Positions 51,789 through 61,188 of a stretch of 64,000 nt of DNA are shown piece after piece; the first letter of the stretch is position 1, and the number at the start of each line of letters is the position of its first letter. The position numbers and the translations under genes are program-made. Source of the DNA: an uncultured Holdemania sp. (GTDB lineage: Bacteria > Bacillota_I > Bacilli_A > Erysipelotrichales > Erysipelotrichaceae); the NCBI GenBank assembly GCA_947037125.1, contig CAMQTJ010000004.1, positions 1 to 64,000 of the forward strand, read 5' to 3'. The notes beneath the pieces are model-generated. The model had not been told where the DNA came from. It saw only the letters and a program-made list of their open reading frames with translations, and made no database searches.

Positions 51789-53315
51789 ATGAATTATGCA
51801 ATAGAGATGCTTAATGTTAGTAAACATTTCCCGGGTATTAAGGCAAATGATGATATAACAATTCAAGTAGAAAAAGGCTCAGTTCACGCTTTGTTAGGAG
51901 AGAATGGAGCAGGTAAATCAACTTTGATGTCTGTTTTATTTGGTTTATATCAACCTACAAGTGGTACGATAAAAGTAAATGGTAGTACAGTGGCTATTAG
52001 TAGTCCAAATGTAGCGAATAAACTAGGGATTGGTATGGTTCACCAGCATTTTAAATTAGTTGATTGTTTTACAGTAACGGAAAATATTATTTTAGGAAAT
52101 GAACCTAAAACAAAATTTGGTAGTATTGATATTAAAAATACAAGTTTGAAAATTAAAGAATTGTCACAAAAATATGGGTTGGATGTTGATCCATATAGTA
52201 AAATTCAAGATATTTCGGTTGGTATGCAACAAAGGGTAGAAATATTAAAAATGTTGTATAAAAACGCTGATATTTTGATTTTTGATGAACCTACTGCAGT
52301 TTTAACGCCACAAGAAATTATAGAATTATTAAAAATCATGGAGAATTTAACTAATGAGGGTAAGACAATAATTTTAATTACTCATAAACTTAAAGAAATT
52401 AAAGCTATTGCTGATAAGTGTACGGTTATTAGACGTGGTAAAGTAATTGATACTGTTGACGTTAAAGATACTAGTGAAAAACAAATGGCTGAACTTATGG
52501 TTGGACGTGAAGTAGACTTTAAAGTTGATAAGCAAGAACAAGAATGTGGTGATAGTGTATTAGTTGTAAATAATTTGCAAGTAAAAAATAAAAGAGGAAC
52601 TTATGCAGTTAAGGATATAAGTTTTGATGTTAAAGCTGGTGAAATTTTAGGAATTGCAGGAATTGATGGTAATGGTCAATCTGAATTAATATTTGCACTT
52701 ACAGGTCTTCAACAAGCTTCAAAGGGTAGTATGGAATTAAAGCATGTCGATATAACTAAATTCAATACAAAAAAAAGATATGAAAGTGGTCTTGGTCATG
52801 TTCCAGAAGATCGCCATAAGCATGGTTTAGTTTTAGATTTTAAACTAAAAGAAAATTTTATAGTTCATGATTTTAAAACGAATCAATTTTCTAAACATGG
52901 TATTTTAAAATTTAAAGAGATAGATGATTATGCAAATAAATTAATTGAGCAATTTGATGTAAGAAGCGGTAATGGATTAGAGTCTAATACTCGTTCAATG
53001 TCAGGTGGTAATCAACAAAAGGCAATCATTGCACGCGAAATTGACAGAAGTCCTGATCTTTTAATTGTAGTACAACCAACTCGTGGACTTGATGTTGGGG
53101 CAATTGAGTATATTCATGCAAGAATTGTAGCTGAAAGAAATAATGGTAAGGCTGTTTTACTTGTATCATTTGAATTAGATGAAATATTAAGTTTATCAGA
53201 TCGTATTGCTGTAATGTTTGATGGGACAATAACAGGTATTGTTGATGCAAAAGATACAGATGAATTAAAGTTAGGTCAAATGATGGCTGGTAAAAAACTT
53301 GAGGAGGTATGCTAA
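51789..53315 (+). CDS. nupO: Nucleoside ABC transporter ATPase (NupO type, two ATP-binding domains)
   Basis: 508 residues, tandem nucleotide-binding domains. First: Walker A GENGAGKST, signature-region SVGMQQRVEILKML, Walker B ILIFDEPTAVLTP. Second: degenerate GIDGNGQSEL, signature MSGGNQQKAI and LLIVVQPTRGLDVGA. The VPEDRHKHGLVLDF block is typical of YufO/NupO and RbsA-like ATPases. GGAGGAA upstream. Its stop shares one base with the start of the first permease (TAATG). Confidence 0.9.
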   Translation: MNYAIEMLNVSKHFPGIKANDDITIQVEKGSVHALLGENGAGKSTLMSVLFGLYQPTSGTIKVNGSTVAISSPNVANKLGIGMVHQHFKLVDCFTVTENIILGNEPKTKFGSIDIKNTSLKIKELSQKYGLDVDPYSKIQDISVGMQQRVEILKMLYKNADILIFDEPTAVLTPQEIIELLKIMENLTNEGKTIILITHKLKEIKAIADKCTVIRRGKVIDTVDVKDTSEKQMAELMVGREVDFKVDKQEQECGDSVLVVNNLQVKNKRGTYAVKDISFDVKAGEILGIAGIDGNGQSELIFALTGLQQASKGSMELKHVDITKFNTKKRYESGLGHVPEDRHKHGLVLDFKLKENFIVHDFKTNQFSKHGILKFKEIDDYANKLIEQFDVRSGNGLESNTRSMSGGNQQKAIIAREIDRSPDLLIVVQPTRGLDVGAIEYIHARIVAERNNGKAVLLVSFELDEILSLSDRIAVMFDGTITGIVDAKDTDELKLGQMMAGKKLEEVC

Positions 53316-54385
53316 TGAAGATTAATAAAAGATTAGTTGTCTCATTAATATCTATTGCGTTAGGGATATTAGTTGGAGTTTTAATTCTTGCTATTTCTGG
53401 TAAAGATGTAGTTGCTTTATTTAATGGGTTATTAAAAGGTTCAATCGGTTATGACATTGTTAATGGTGGAATTAATTTGCGTTACTTTGGTGAGTTTTTA
53501 GTTAGTGCAATGCCAATTATCTTAACGGGTCTTGCAGTAGGTTTTGCTTATCGTTGTGGTATGTTTAATATTGGTTGTGAGGGTCAAGTTATCATGGGGT
53601 CACTTGCAAGCTGTATGGTCGCAATATTAGTGCCAATGCCAAATATTGTTGCGCCAATTGTTTGTATTTTAGCTGGGGGATTTGCAGGTGCTATGTGGGC
53701 ATTTGTGCCAGGTATATTAAAAGCTAAATTTAATATTTCCGAAGTTGTTACAGGAATCATGCTTAACTACACTGCTTTGTATGGTGCCAATTATTTCTTA
53801 AAAGCACTACCTGGTTCAACTACACAAAGAACTGTAGAAATAGCAGCAAATGCAACATTAGGAAATGATTTTTTCAAAGCAATGACAAACAATTCTCGTT
53901 TGCATTTTGGATTTATTGTTGTTATTATAGCTGTTTTTGCATATTGGTTTATTATGGAAAAGACAACATTTGGTTATTCATTAAGAGCAACAGGTTTTAA
54001 TAAAAATGCTGCTGAATATGCAGGAATTAAAGTTAATAAAAACATTGTTATTTCAATCATGATTTCAGGTTTCCTTGCAGGTCTTGCAGGAGCTATAATT
54101 CTTCAAGGTACATTTGGTTATGGTCGAATGATGGTTGCACCTGAAAATTATGGTTTTGATGGAATTGCTGTTGCCTTAGTTGGTGGATGTAATGCTATTG
54201 GAACTTTATTTGCTGGTTTATTATTTGCTTTATTAAAAGTTACTCAACCTTTATTACAGACTTCAGGAATTCCAAGAGAAATTGGTGATATTATTTCAAG
54301 TTCAATTGTATTCTTTGTTGCAATACAATATGTTATTGAAAAAGCATTACTAAAATATAAAAGTTATAAAGGAGGTAAATCATAA
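53315..54385 (+). CDS. nupP: Nucleoside ABC transporter permease 1 (NupP type)
   Basis: 356 residues from the ATG at 53315. About eight to ten membrane segments. Family blocks: LTGLAVGFAYRCGMFNIGCEGQ, KAKFNISEVVTGIMLNY, TTFGYSLRATGFNKNAAEYAGI (coupling helix) and FDGIAVALVGGCNAIGT. GAGG upstream inside nupO. It forms a heterodimer with the next permease in the YufNOPQ-type importers of nucleosides. Confidence 0.9.
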   Translation: MKINKRLVVSLISIALGILVGVLILAISGKDVVALFNGLLKGSIGYDIVNGGINLRYFGEFLVSAMPIILTGLAVGFAYRCGMFNIGCEGQVIMGSLASCMVAILVPMPNIVAPIVCILAGGFAGAMWAFVPGILKAKFNISEVVTGIMLNYTALYGANYFLKALPGSTTQRTVEIAANATLGNDFFKAMTNNSRLHFGFIVVIIAVFAYWFIMEKTTFGYSLRATGFNKNAAEYAGIKVNKNIVISIMISGFLAGLAGAIILQGTFGYGRMMVAPENYGFDGIAVALVGGCNAIGTLFAGLLFALLKVTQPLLQTSGIPREIGDIISSSIVFFVAIQYVIEKALLKYKSYKGGKS

Positions 54386-55323
54386 TGGATATACTTATTT
54401 CAATGATTCCTGCAACTTTATTAGTTGCTGCTCCAATTATTGTTGCTGCCTTAGGTGGAATGATTTGTGAAAGAAGTGGAATAGTAAATATTGCATTAGA
54501 AGGAATTATGTTAGTTGGTGCATTTGCGGGAGCTACAGCTTGTTATTTCCTTGAATCACATGCAGTTTTAGGTCCTTATGCTGGATGGATTTCATTAGTT
54601 ATCGGTATAATTGCGGGAATATTATTCTCATTATTATTAGCTGTTAGTACAATAAATTTTAAAGCGGATCATACAATTGCAGGAACTGCAATTAACTTGT
54701 TATCAGTTGGGCTTAGTGTTTACATGTGCCAAATTATTTTTGGACAACAAAGATCACAATCTTTTATGACAGGGCTTAATAAAATGAAAGATGTTCCAAT
54801 TTTTGGTGATTTGTTTGCAAATATCTATCCTACAATATTTATTGCATTAATATTGGTTGTTGCATCATATTATGTAGTATTTAAAACAGGATTTGGTTTA
54901 AGATTAAGATCATGTGGAGAAAATCCACAAGCATCGGCTTCAATGGGAATTAATGTTTATAAAACTCGTTACATGGGTGTATTATTATCAGGAGGATTTG
55001 CAGGACTTGCAGGTGCTATGATGGTTTTAACAAATGGTGTTCAGTTCACTGCAACATCAATACATGGAGTTGGATTTATTGCTATTGCGGCAGTTATTTT
55101 TGGTAAATGGAATCCATTTGGAATTTTAGGAGCAGGAATATTCTTCGGGCTATCTTCGGCTATTGGAATTTATGCAAGTATGATTCCAGTACTTAATTTA
55201 TTACCACCAGAATTTTTTGCTTGTATTCCTTATGTCTTAACAATTGTTGCGTTAGTGTTATTTTCTAATAAAACAGTTGGACCAAAAGCGGCTGGTCAAA
55301 TTTATGATGTAGGTCAAAGATAA
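54385..55323 (+). CDS. nupQ: Nucleoside ABC transporter permease 2 (NupQ type)
   Basis: 312 residues. Blocks: APIIVAALGGMICERSGIVNIALEGIM, TGFGLRLRSCGENPQASASMGI and GVGFIAIAAVIFGKWNPFG. AGGAGG precedes the ATG, which shares an A with the nupP stop. It completes the transporter. A terminator hairpin with duplicated downstream arm follows. Confidence 0.9.
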   Translation: MDILISMIPATLLVAAPIIVAALGGMICERSGIVNIALEGIMLVGAFAGATACYFLESHAVLGPYAGWISLVIGIIAGILFSLLLAVSTINFKADHTIAGTAINLLSVGLSVYMCQIIFGQQRSQSFMTGLNKMKDVPIFGDLFANIYPTIFIALILVVASYYVVFKTGFGLRLRSCGENPQASASMGINVYKTRYMGVLLSGGFAGLAGAMMVLTNGVQFTATSIHGVGFIAIAAVIFGKWNPFGILGAGIFFGLSSAIGIYASMIPVLNLLPPEFFACIPYVLTIVALVLFSNKTVGPKAAGQIYDVGQR

Positions 55324-55333
55324 ATCAATTTTT

Positions 55334-55371
55334 GGATTAAACAAATTATTAATATTTGTTTAATCCATTTT
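55334..55371 (+). terminator. Terminator of the nupOPQ unit
   Basis: GGATTAAACAAAT / ATTTGTTTAATCC, a perfect 13-bp stem, followed by ATTTTT. Confidence 0.88.
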
Positions 55372-55412
55372 TAAATATTTGTTTAATCCATTTTTAAATA
55401 TTGTTTAATTTT
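55352..55412 (+). repeat. 23-bp tandem repeat duplicating the terminator 3' arm
   Basis: Two identical 23-nt units (55352-55374 and 55375-55397) and a shortened third copy. Each full unit carries the 3' arm ATTTGTTTAATCC plus the T-run, so alternative pairings with the single 5' arm are possible. Confidence 0.8.
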
Positions 55413-55479
55413 AAAAGTTAAACACAAACTATATAACAGTTCAAGTGTATTTGTAAACTTAATAGAATTTGGAGATAAT

Positions 55480-56013
55480 ATGCGAAAAATAATTTTAAAC
55501 CTAGCGATAAGTATAGATGGTATGATAGCTGATGTTGACGGGGGATTTTCTTGGATTAAAGGACAAGATGATAAAAGTATTGATACAATAAAACAATTTG
55601 ATTTTTCAAGGTTTTCTAACAGTTGTGACACAATAGTCATGGGCAGAAAAGCATATGATGATTGTGGTATTGAAAATATCGAAGATTTTGAAAATAAAAT
55701 GTTTTATGTTGCTACAACACAAGATCGACAAGACAGTGAAAATGTAAAATTTATAAAAGGTGATATAGTTAAATTAATCGTACAACTACAACAATTAGAG
55801 GGTAAAAATATTTGGCTTTTTGGAGGTTCTGGTTTAACAGATGCTTTTGTACAAGCAAATGTTATTGATGAATACATTGTAGGAATTATTCCAACGATTA
55901 GAGGTACTGGGACAAAACTGTTTGCTGATATATATCCTGTTATTGATCTTGATTTAAAACAGTTTACTGTTAATGATGGTATTGTGATATTAGAATATGT
56001 AAAAAGAAAATAG
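55480..56013 (+). CDS. Dihydrofolate reductase-fold protein (RibD C-terminal domain family)
   Basis: 177 residues. RibD_C/DHFR-like blocks: KIILNLAISIDGMIADVDGGFSWI, CDTIVMGRKAYDDC, LEGKNIWLFGGSGLTDAFVQANVIDEYIVGIIPTI and GTGTKLF. The family reduces pterin- or pyrimidine-like substrates with NADPH; stand-alone members such as YwjB/YyaP have no firmly known substrate. GGAG precedes the ATG. It is a single gene between terminators. Confidence 0.85.
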   Translation: MRKIILNLAISIDGMIADVDGGFSWIKGQDDKSIDTIKQFDFSRFSNSCDTIVMGRKAYDDCGIENIEDFENKMFYVATTQDRQDSENVKFIKGDIVKLIVQLQQLEGKNIWLFGGSGLTDAFVQANVIDEYIVGIIPTIRGTGTKLFADIYPVIDLDLKQFTVNDGIVILEYVKRK

Positions 56014-56023
56014 TAATCAATAT

Positions 56024-56055
56024 AAAAACACTGTTAAGAAAATAACAGTGTTTAT
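56024..56055. terminator. Bidirectional terminator between the DHFR-like and SSB genes
   Basis: AAACACTGTT / AACAGTGTTT perfect arms between two convergent genes; A-run before, T-rich after. Confidence 0.8.
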
Positions 56056-56059
56056 TTAT

Positions 56060-56374
56060 TTATACCTGTAAAAAAGAAACTTTTTCAGCGATTATATCAG
56101 CATTGTAATATGTAGTATTTTCTTCGTTAGTGTAGTTTTTCGACACAAATCGACCTTTAATACCTAATAAGCTACCAACTTTCGCAATTGAACATGTTTG
56201 TTCTGCAAGTGAGCGCCACAAATCTACTTTGAAAATATCTTTTTCATAGATACCTTCACTATTCATAAAATTACGGTCAACTTCAATCAAAATTGAAGCC
56301 ACCTTATGACCTGTTGCTGTTTCCTTTAACTCGGGCAATTCTTTAACTTTTCCTACTAATAGACATTGATTCAT
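56060..56374 (-). CDS. Short single-stranded DNA-binding protein (SsbB/YwpH-like)
   Basis: 104 residues with an OB fold: MNQCLLVGKVKELPEL, HKVASILIEVDRNF, FKVDLWRSLAEQTCSIAKVGSLLGIKGRF. It lacks the acidic C-terminal tail through which the essential SSB recruits partners, so it is a minor paralogue like Bacillus SsbB, which works in competence. AAAGGAGG stands 6 nt before the ATG. Single gene; no competence genes nearby. Confidence 0.8.
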   Translation of the reverse strand: MNQCLLVGKVKELPELKETATGHKVASILIEVDRNFMNSEGIYEKDIFKVDLWRSLAEQTCSIAKVGSLLGIKGRFVSKNYTNEENTTYYNADIIAEKVSFLQV

Positions 56375-56444
56375 TGTAATTCCTCCTTTTGTAGTGTAAT
56401 TATTGATTATATATTACATTAATGCAAATGAGTGAATTATATAA

Positions 56445-56480
56445 AAATACCAATTCGCAATATGCAAATTGGTATTTATT
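56445..56480 (-). terminator. Terminator of the ymfF-ymfH unit (minus strand)
   Basis: AAATACCAATT / AATTGGTATTT arms with an 11-nt loop; just past the YmfH stop. Confidence 0.75.
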
Positions 56481-56491
56481 TAATATTGTAA

Positions 56492-57778
56492 CTAATTTAA
56501 AGGTTTTATTTCGAATAGTAAATCATTACTTAAATCTAATGAATTAACCATATCCTTTACAAAAGCGATGTTCAAAGATTCAATTGCTTCAATAGTTTCA
56601 AAGATTGATAAGCCATTATATTTATAACGAATATAACTTGTCGAGATATCTTCTGTATTATTAAATGTTCTTAAAGCTTGTCCTTGGTATCTTTTCTTTA
56701 ACTGATTTAAAGATTCTAGGTTTAATAAATCAAACTTTAATAAATTAGCCATTTCATTAATTACAAACTCTTTGAATTTTTCTGCTTTTTCGCATTCATT
56801 TCCAAAAATAATATAACCATAGTCTTTACCTAAATCAATTTCTGTAAAGAAATAATCATTGATTACTTCTTCATCTAACCAATTTTGATAGTTAGGGTTC
56901 ATACTTGAAAAATATAGTTCTAAGATAAATCTTATTGCCCATTCGCTTTTACAACGTTGTTGACTATCACAATTTAATGGTTTTAGTTTATAAGAATATG
57001 TTACTTTATTAATTGCAACATCCATATCAATACTTGCATATTTTACTACAGTTGTTTCACTTTCTTCTTCTTTAAAACGTTCATTTAAAATTGGTTCATC
57101 AAATGTTTTTGCGTTTTGATTTTTTTCAATGATTTTCATTACTTCTATTGGATCACATGGTGTAGTAATGATTAGAGTCATTTTACTTGGATGATAATTA
57201 ATCTTATAGCATTGTTCTAATTCTTCTTTACTAATTGCACTAACACTTTCACTATCTCCACCAATATCTATTTTTAATGGGTGGTTATGGAATAGATTTT
57301 TAAGTGTTTCAAAAAATAGTCTTGAATCAGCCATTTGTTTATACATTGCAAGTTCTTGAATTATGATACCTTTTTCTTTTTCAACTGATTCTTGTGTTAT
57401 TGAAAGTTTTTGGACAAAATCAAGTAATAAATTTAATGGTTCACTAATATCTTTTTTAGCTGTTGTGAAGGTATAGGCTGTTTCATTATATGAAGTAAAG
57501 GCATTGACGTTTGCACCAAGTCTTGAAAAGTCACTCATTACATCACTATCATCTTGTTCAAACATTTTGTGTTCTAAAAAGTGGGCGATTCCTGCATTAT
57601 TTTCAATAAGTTTTCCATCGTTAATTACTTGTTTGTAATCATTTGAACCATAAGGTGTAGCAAATACACAACTTGTAGTTGAAAAATCTTTTTTACTCCA
57701 AATGACTACTTGTAATAAATTTGATAGTGTTTGTTCATAATATATTTCATCAAATTTGCTTTGAACTATTTTTCTCAT
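56492..57778 (-). CDS. ymfH: M16-family zinc peptidase, YmfH type
   Basis: 428 residues. The inverted zinc motif is intact: AHFLEHKMF (HxxEH, about residue 47-51), with the distal Glu in the EKGIIIQELAMYKQ stretch about 75 residues on. YmfH forms a pair with YmfF; the two genes overlap by 4 nt and should form a heterodimeric clamshell peptidase acting on small peptides. In Listeria and Bacillus the pair is linked to peptide signal processing or is of unclear role. Confidence 0.88.
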   Translation of the reverse strand: MRKIVQSKFDEIYYEQTLSNLLQVVIWSKKDFSTTSCVFATPYGSNDYKQVINDGKLIENNAGIAHFLEHKMFEQDDSDVMSDFSRLGANVNAFTSYNETAYTFTTAKKDISEPLNLLLDFVQKLSITQESVEKEKGIIIQELAMYKQMADSRLFFETLKNLFHNHPLKIDIGGDSESVSAISKEELEQCYKINYHPSKMTLIITTPCDPIEVMKIIEKNQNAKTFDEPILNERFKEEESETTVVKYASIDMDVAINKVTYSYKLKPLNCDSQQRCKSEWAIRFILELYFSSMNPNYQNWLDEEVINDYFFTEIDLGKDYGYIIFGNECEKAEKFKEFVINEMANLLKFDLLNLESLNQLKKRYQGQALRTFNNTEDISTSYIRYKYNGLSIFETIEAIESLNIAFVKDMVNSLDLSNDLLFEIKPLN

Positions 57779-59031
57779 GTATTATCCTCCTGAAGCAAAG
57801 TAAATGTTACTACATGATTTATTTGCTTAAATATTTCTATTACATCGTCTTTTGTAGTAGCTAAGATAGTACTTATACAACTATCAAAATTTCTTTGATT
57901 ATTTAAAATAATATTTTGATAATTAAAGTTAAGTAAAGATATAACATCGTCATTACTTTGATTAATTGAATCAATCAACATTAATTTACTTGTTTCAAAG
58001 TCTTCATCACTAAAGTTACCTGATTTCATACTTTCAAATTGAATTAAGATTAATTCTTTGGCTTTTTCAACATTACCTTTTTCAATTCCTGTTGTTACAA
58101 CCATTGATGCTTCATAAGGTAAGATATTTGAATAGATTGAATAACATAAACTATTCTTTTCTCTTACTTGTTGAAATAATAATGATGTAGGTAATTGACC
58201 AAAGATTGCATTAGCGACTCTTAGTTTGAAATAATCATCACTACCTATTGAAATATTAGTAGTAAAGGCTAGTGCTAAAACACTTTGATCTATTTTTTTT
58301 GTGATACTTTCTTCAACTAAATCAAATGGTTTAATTGCATATTCACTTTCAATACTTATTTCACGACTATCAAAGCTTAAGTGTTTTTTAGTATATTGTT
58401 TGATTAGATCATTATCAACATCACCAATAATTATTATATCAACTTTATTTGTTTGTAATGCATTGTTATATTCATTTGTGACACCTTGTAAGGTAATCTT
58501 TTCAACTTCATCAAATGATGGTAAGGCGCTATCACTTAATGCATAATCTTTACCTAAAAGGTTTAAGACTTTATCAAATGCGAATGATGAAGGGCGATCA
58601 TTACGACGGCTTATCATTGATTTTAAATTAATGATTGCTTCACTAAAAGTTTCTTTTGATAATAAATCACCATCTTTTAAAGGATTAAAGATCATTTCAT
58701 TTAGTAATTCAAATTGTGACTCAAGTAATTTTGTTGTAGTGAATTTATCATTAATAACTTTTGTATTAAATGATAAGGCATGAGCTAAACCATTGTTACT
58801 AGCTTTTACACTACCAATAGCACCATACATTAAGTCTAATTGTTTTACAAATTTATCTTTGGTATTATATTTATTTGTACGGTCTTGAAGCATTAAGCTA
58901 AGTACTAAACGATTAAGTGCTGATTCTTTAGTAAAGTTATTTAAAAAGCGAACTGATATTAAAATATCCTTAAATTTATTGGTATTTAGGATTGTTATAT
59001 CAACATTTTGATTAATATTTATTTTATTCAT
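57775..59031 (-). CDS. ymfF: M16-family inactive subunit, YmfF type
   Basis: 418 residues, M16 fold but without HxxEH; the corresponding region is LSLMLQDRTNKYNTKDKFVKQLDLMYGA. The C-terminal half has FGQLPTSLLFQQVREKNSLCYSIYS, the conserved Arg/Tyr substrate block of M16 partners. It is upstream of and overlaps ymfH. TAATAT plus GGAGGTATAA-type site precedes the ATG. Confidence 0.88.
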   Translation of the reverse strand: MNKININQNVDITILNTNKFKDILISVRFLNNFTKESALNRLVLSLMLQDRTNKYNTKDKFVKQLDLMYGAIGSVKASNNGLAHALSFNTKVINDKFTTTKLLESQFELLNEMIFNPLKDGDLLSKETFSEAIINLKSMISRRNDRPSSFAFDKVLNLLGKDYALSDSALPSFDEVEKITLQGVTNEYNNALQTNKVDIIIIGDVDNDLIKQYTKKHLSFDSREISIESEYAIKPFDLVEESITKKIDQSVLALAFTTNISIGSDDYFKLRVANAIFGQLPTSLLFQQVREKNSLCYSIYSNILPYEASMVVTTGIEKGNVEKAKELILIQFESMKSGNFSDEDFETSKLMLIDSINQSNDDVISLLNFNYQNIILNNQRNFDSCISTILATTKDDVIEIFKQINHVVTFTLLQEDNT

Positions 59032-59103
59032 ATTATACCTCCATAAATAGTATACCCTATTATTAAAATTAATTGATGATAAAATGTAAAAATGTCATCT
59101 ATG

Positions 59104-59112
59104 TGATATAAT
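59104..59112 (+). promoter_or_regulatory. Extended -10 promoter of the pncA-pncB unit
   Basis: TGATATAAT with TATAAT at 59107-59112, 24 nt before the ATG. No strong -35. Confidence 0.55.
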
Positions 59113-59135
59113 AATTTAAAGGGAGATTATAAAAT

Positions 59136-59732
59136 ATGAATATTATTAAAGATCTTAGCAATAATAAATCATTGCTTGTAGTTGTAGATATGGTAAATGG
59201 TTTTGTGAAACAAGGAAATATGGCTGATATTAAAATTAATGAATGCACTAAAAATATCGTTGAGTTAATTAAAAAAAATATTAGTGATAAAAATTATTTG
59301 CTTGCGTTTAATGACAATCACCAATTAGGATGTAATGAGTTTAATACTTTTCCTGTTCACTGTGTTGATAATACGGATGAATCAATGCTTATTGATGAAA
59401 TAAAAGTGTATGAAGATAGTTTTAAAATTATTAAAAAAAATAGTACCAACGGATTTGTGAATAAAGAATTCTTACCTTATTTTAATAGTTTAGAAAATGT
59501 AAATGAAATTGTAGTAGTAGGTTGTTGTACAGATATTTGTGTAATGCAATTTTGTTTAGCAATGATAACATATATTAATGAATATGATTTACCAATTAAA
59601 GTTGTTTGTTATAAAGATTGTATGGATACTTATGATAGTGATATTCATAGTAAAGTAGTATATAATCAAATGGCATGTACTTTAATGAGTAATGCAGGTA
59701 TAATTGTGAAAGATAAATTTATAGGTGAATAA
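59136..59732 (+). CDS. pncA: Nicotinamidase (isochorismatase-fold)
   Basis: 198 residues. Catalytic triad candidates: Asp in VVVDMVNGF, a Lys in SFKIIKKNSTNGF and Cys in VVGCCTDICVMQ; metal ligands DNH in AFNDNHQLG. It deamidates nicotinamide to nicotinate. The next gene, nicotinate phosphoribosyltransferase, starts 1 nt after its stop, which makes nicotinamidase the best choice among isochorismatase-fold enzymes. GGGAG upstream. Confidence 0.85.
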   Translation: MNIIKDLSNNKSLLVVVDMVNGFVKQGNMADIKINECTKNIVELIKKNISDKNYLLAFNDNHQLGCNEFNTFPVHCVDNTDESMLIDEIKVYEDSFKIIKKNSTNGFVNKEFLPYFNSLENVNEIVVVGCCTDICVMQFCLAMITYINEYDLPIKVVCYKDCMDTYDSDIHSKVVYNQMACTLMSNAGIIVKDKFIGE

Positions 59733-59733
59733 T

Positions 59734-61170
59734 ATGGATGATAAAATGTTGATGACAGATTTTTATGAATATACTATGGCTTATGCTTATTTTAAAGAAG
59801 GTAAACATGAAGAAATAGGTTATTTTGATATGTTTGTAAGAAGTATACCTGATAAGGGTGGGTATATGGTATTTAATGGTTTACATCGTTTAATTGATTT
59901 TATTGAAAACTTTAAATATAGTGATCAACAAATTGATTATTTAAGAAGTACAAATTTATTTGATGAACCTTTTTTGATGTATTTAAAAAATATGAAATTA
60001 ACATTAGATATTTATAGTGTAAAAGAGGGTACACCTGTTTTTGCGAATGAACCATTTATTACGGTAAAAGGTCCAATTATTCAAGCACAATTAATAGAAA
60101 CAATCTTATTAATATTTATTAATTATTCAACACTTGTTGCAACAAAATCATCAAGAATAAATTATGCTGCAAAGGGTCGTGCTGTAATGGAGTTTGGTAG
60201 TAGACGTGCACATGGAATTGATGCTGCAAATGAAGGTGCGAGAGCTGCTTATATTTGTGGTGCTGTTGGTAGTGCATGTACTTTAGCGGGTCAAATGTAT
60301 GGAGTTCCAGTATCTGGTACTATGGCTCATAGTTATATTCAATTACATGAAACTGAGTATGATGCATTTTTATCTTATGCAAAAGTTATGCCTAATAGCT
60401 GTACTTTACTTGTAGATACATATGATACCTTATATCAAGGAATACCTAATGCTATAAAAGTCGCATTAGAGTATCTGATACCTAATGGGTATAAACTACA
60501 AGCAATTAGAATGGATAGTGGAGATTTAGCATATCTTTCTAAAAAGGCTCGTAAGATGCTTGATGCAGCAGGATTACAAGATACTAAAATTGTTGTATCT
60601 AATTCACTTGATGAATATATTATTGATGATTTATTAATGCAAGGTGCAAAGATTAATGCTTTTGGTGTTGGTGAAAATTTAATAACAGCCAAATCTAATC
60701 CTGTATTAGGTGGAGTATATAAAGTAGTAGCTCATGTTGTGGATGGAAAAATAGTTCCAAAAATTAAAATTAGTGGTAATGTTGAAAAGATGACAAACCC
60801 TGGTTTTAAAAAGATAGTTCGTTTTTATTCTAAAGATGATCATATGGCAATAGGTGATGTTTTAGCACTTAAAGATGAAGTTATTGATGAAGATAATTAT
60901 TTATTGTTTGATCCTACTGCTCCATGGAAACAAAAAAGAATAAGTAATTATTATTATAAAGATCTTCATGAAGTTATTTATCAAGGTGGTAAATTAGTTT
61001 ATGAGGTTCCATCAACTTTGCAAGTTAGAGAGTATCATATGGAACAAATGAGTACTATATGGGATGAAGTTAAAAGACTTCGTTATCCACATAATTATTA
61101 TGTGGATTATTCACAGCAATTGTTTGATTTGAAAAAAGAATTAATTAGAATAAATACAGTTAAAATATAA
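59734..61170 (+). CDS. pncB: Nicotinate phosphoribosyltransferase
   Basis: 478 residues from the ATG at 59734. Family blocks: MTDFYEYTMAYAYF, FDMFVRSIPDKGGYMVFNGL, EFGSRRAHGIDAANEGARAAYICG, VSGTMAHSYIQ (catalytic His region) and IRMDSGDLAYLSKKARKML. It couples nicotinate and PRPP to NaMN with ATP hydrolysis, the entry to NAD by salvage. With the upstream nicotinamidase it forms a two-gene NAD salvage unit; no de novo NAD genes are in the window. Confidence 0.95.
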   Translation: MDDKMLMTDFYEYTMAYAYFKEGKHEEIGYFDMFVRSIPDKGGYMVFNGLHRLIDFIENFKYSDQQIDYLRSTNLFDEPFLMYLKNMKLTLDIYSVKEGTPVFANEPFITVKGPIIQAQLIETILLIFINYSTLVATKSSRINYAAKGRAVMEFGSRRAHGIDAANEGARAAYICGAVGSACTLAGQMYGVPVSGTMAHSYIQLHETEYDAFLSYAKVMPNSCTLLVDTYDTLYQGIPNAIKVALEYLIPNGYKLQAIRMDSGDLAYLSKKARKMLDAAGLQDTKIVVSNSLDEYIIDDLLMQGAKINAFGVGENLITAKSNPVLGGVYKVVAHVVDGKIVPKIKISGNVEKMTNPGFKKIVRFYSKDDHMAIGDVLALKDEVIDEDNYLLFDPTAPWKQKRISNYYYKDLHEVIYQGGKLVYEVPSTLQVREYHMEQMSTIWDEVKRLRYPHNYYVDYSQQLFDLKKELIRINTVKI

Positions 61171-61188
61171 AGAAAAGGTGGTATTATT

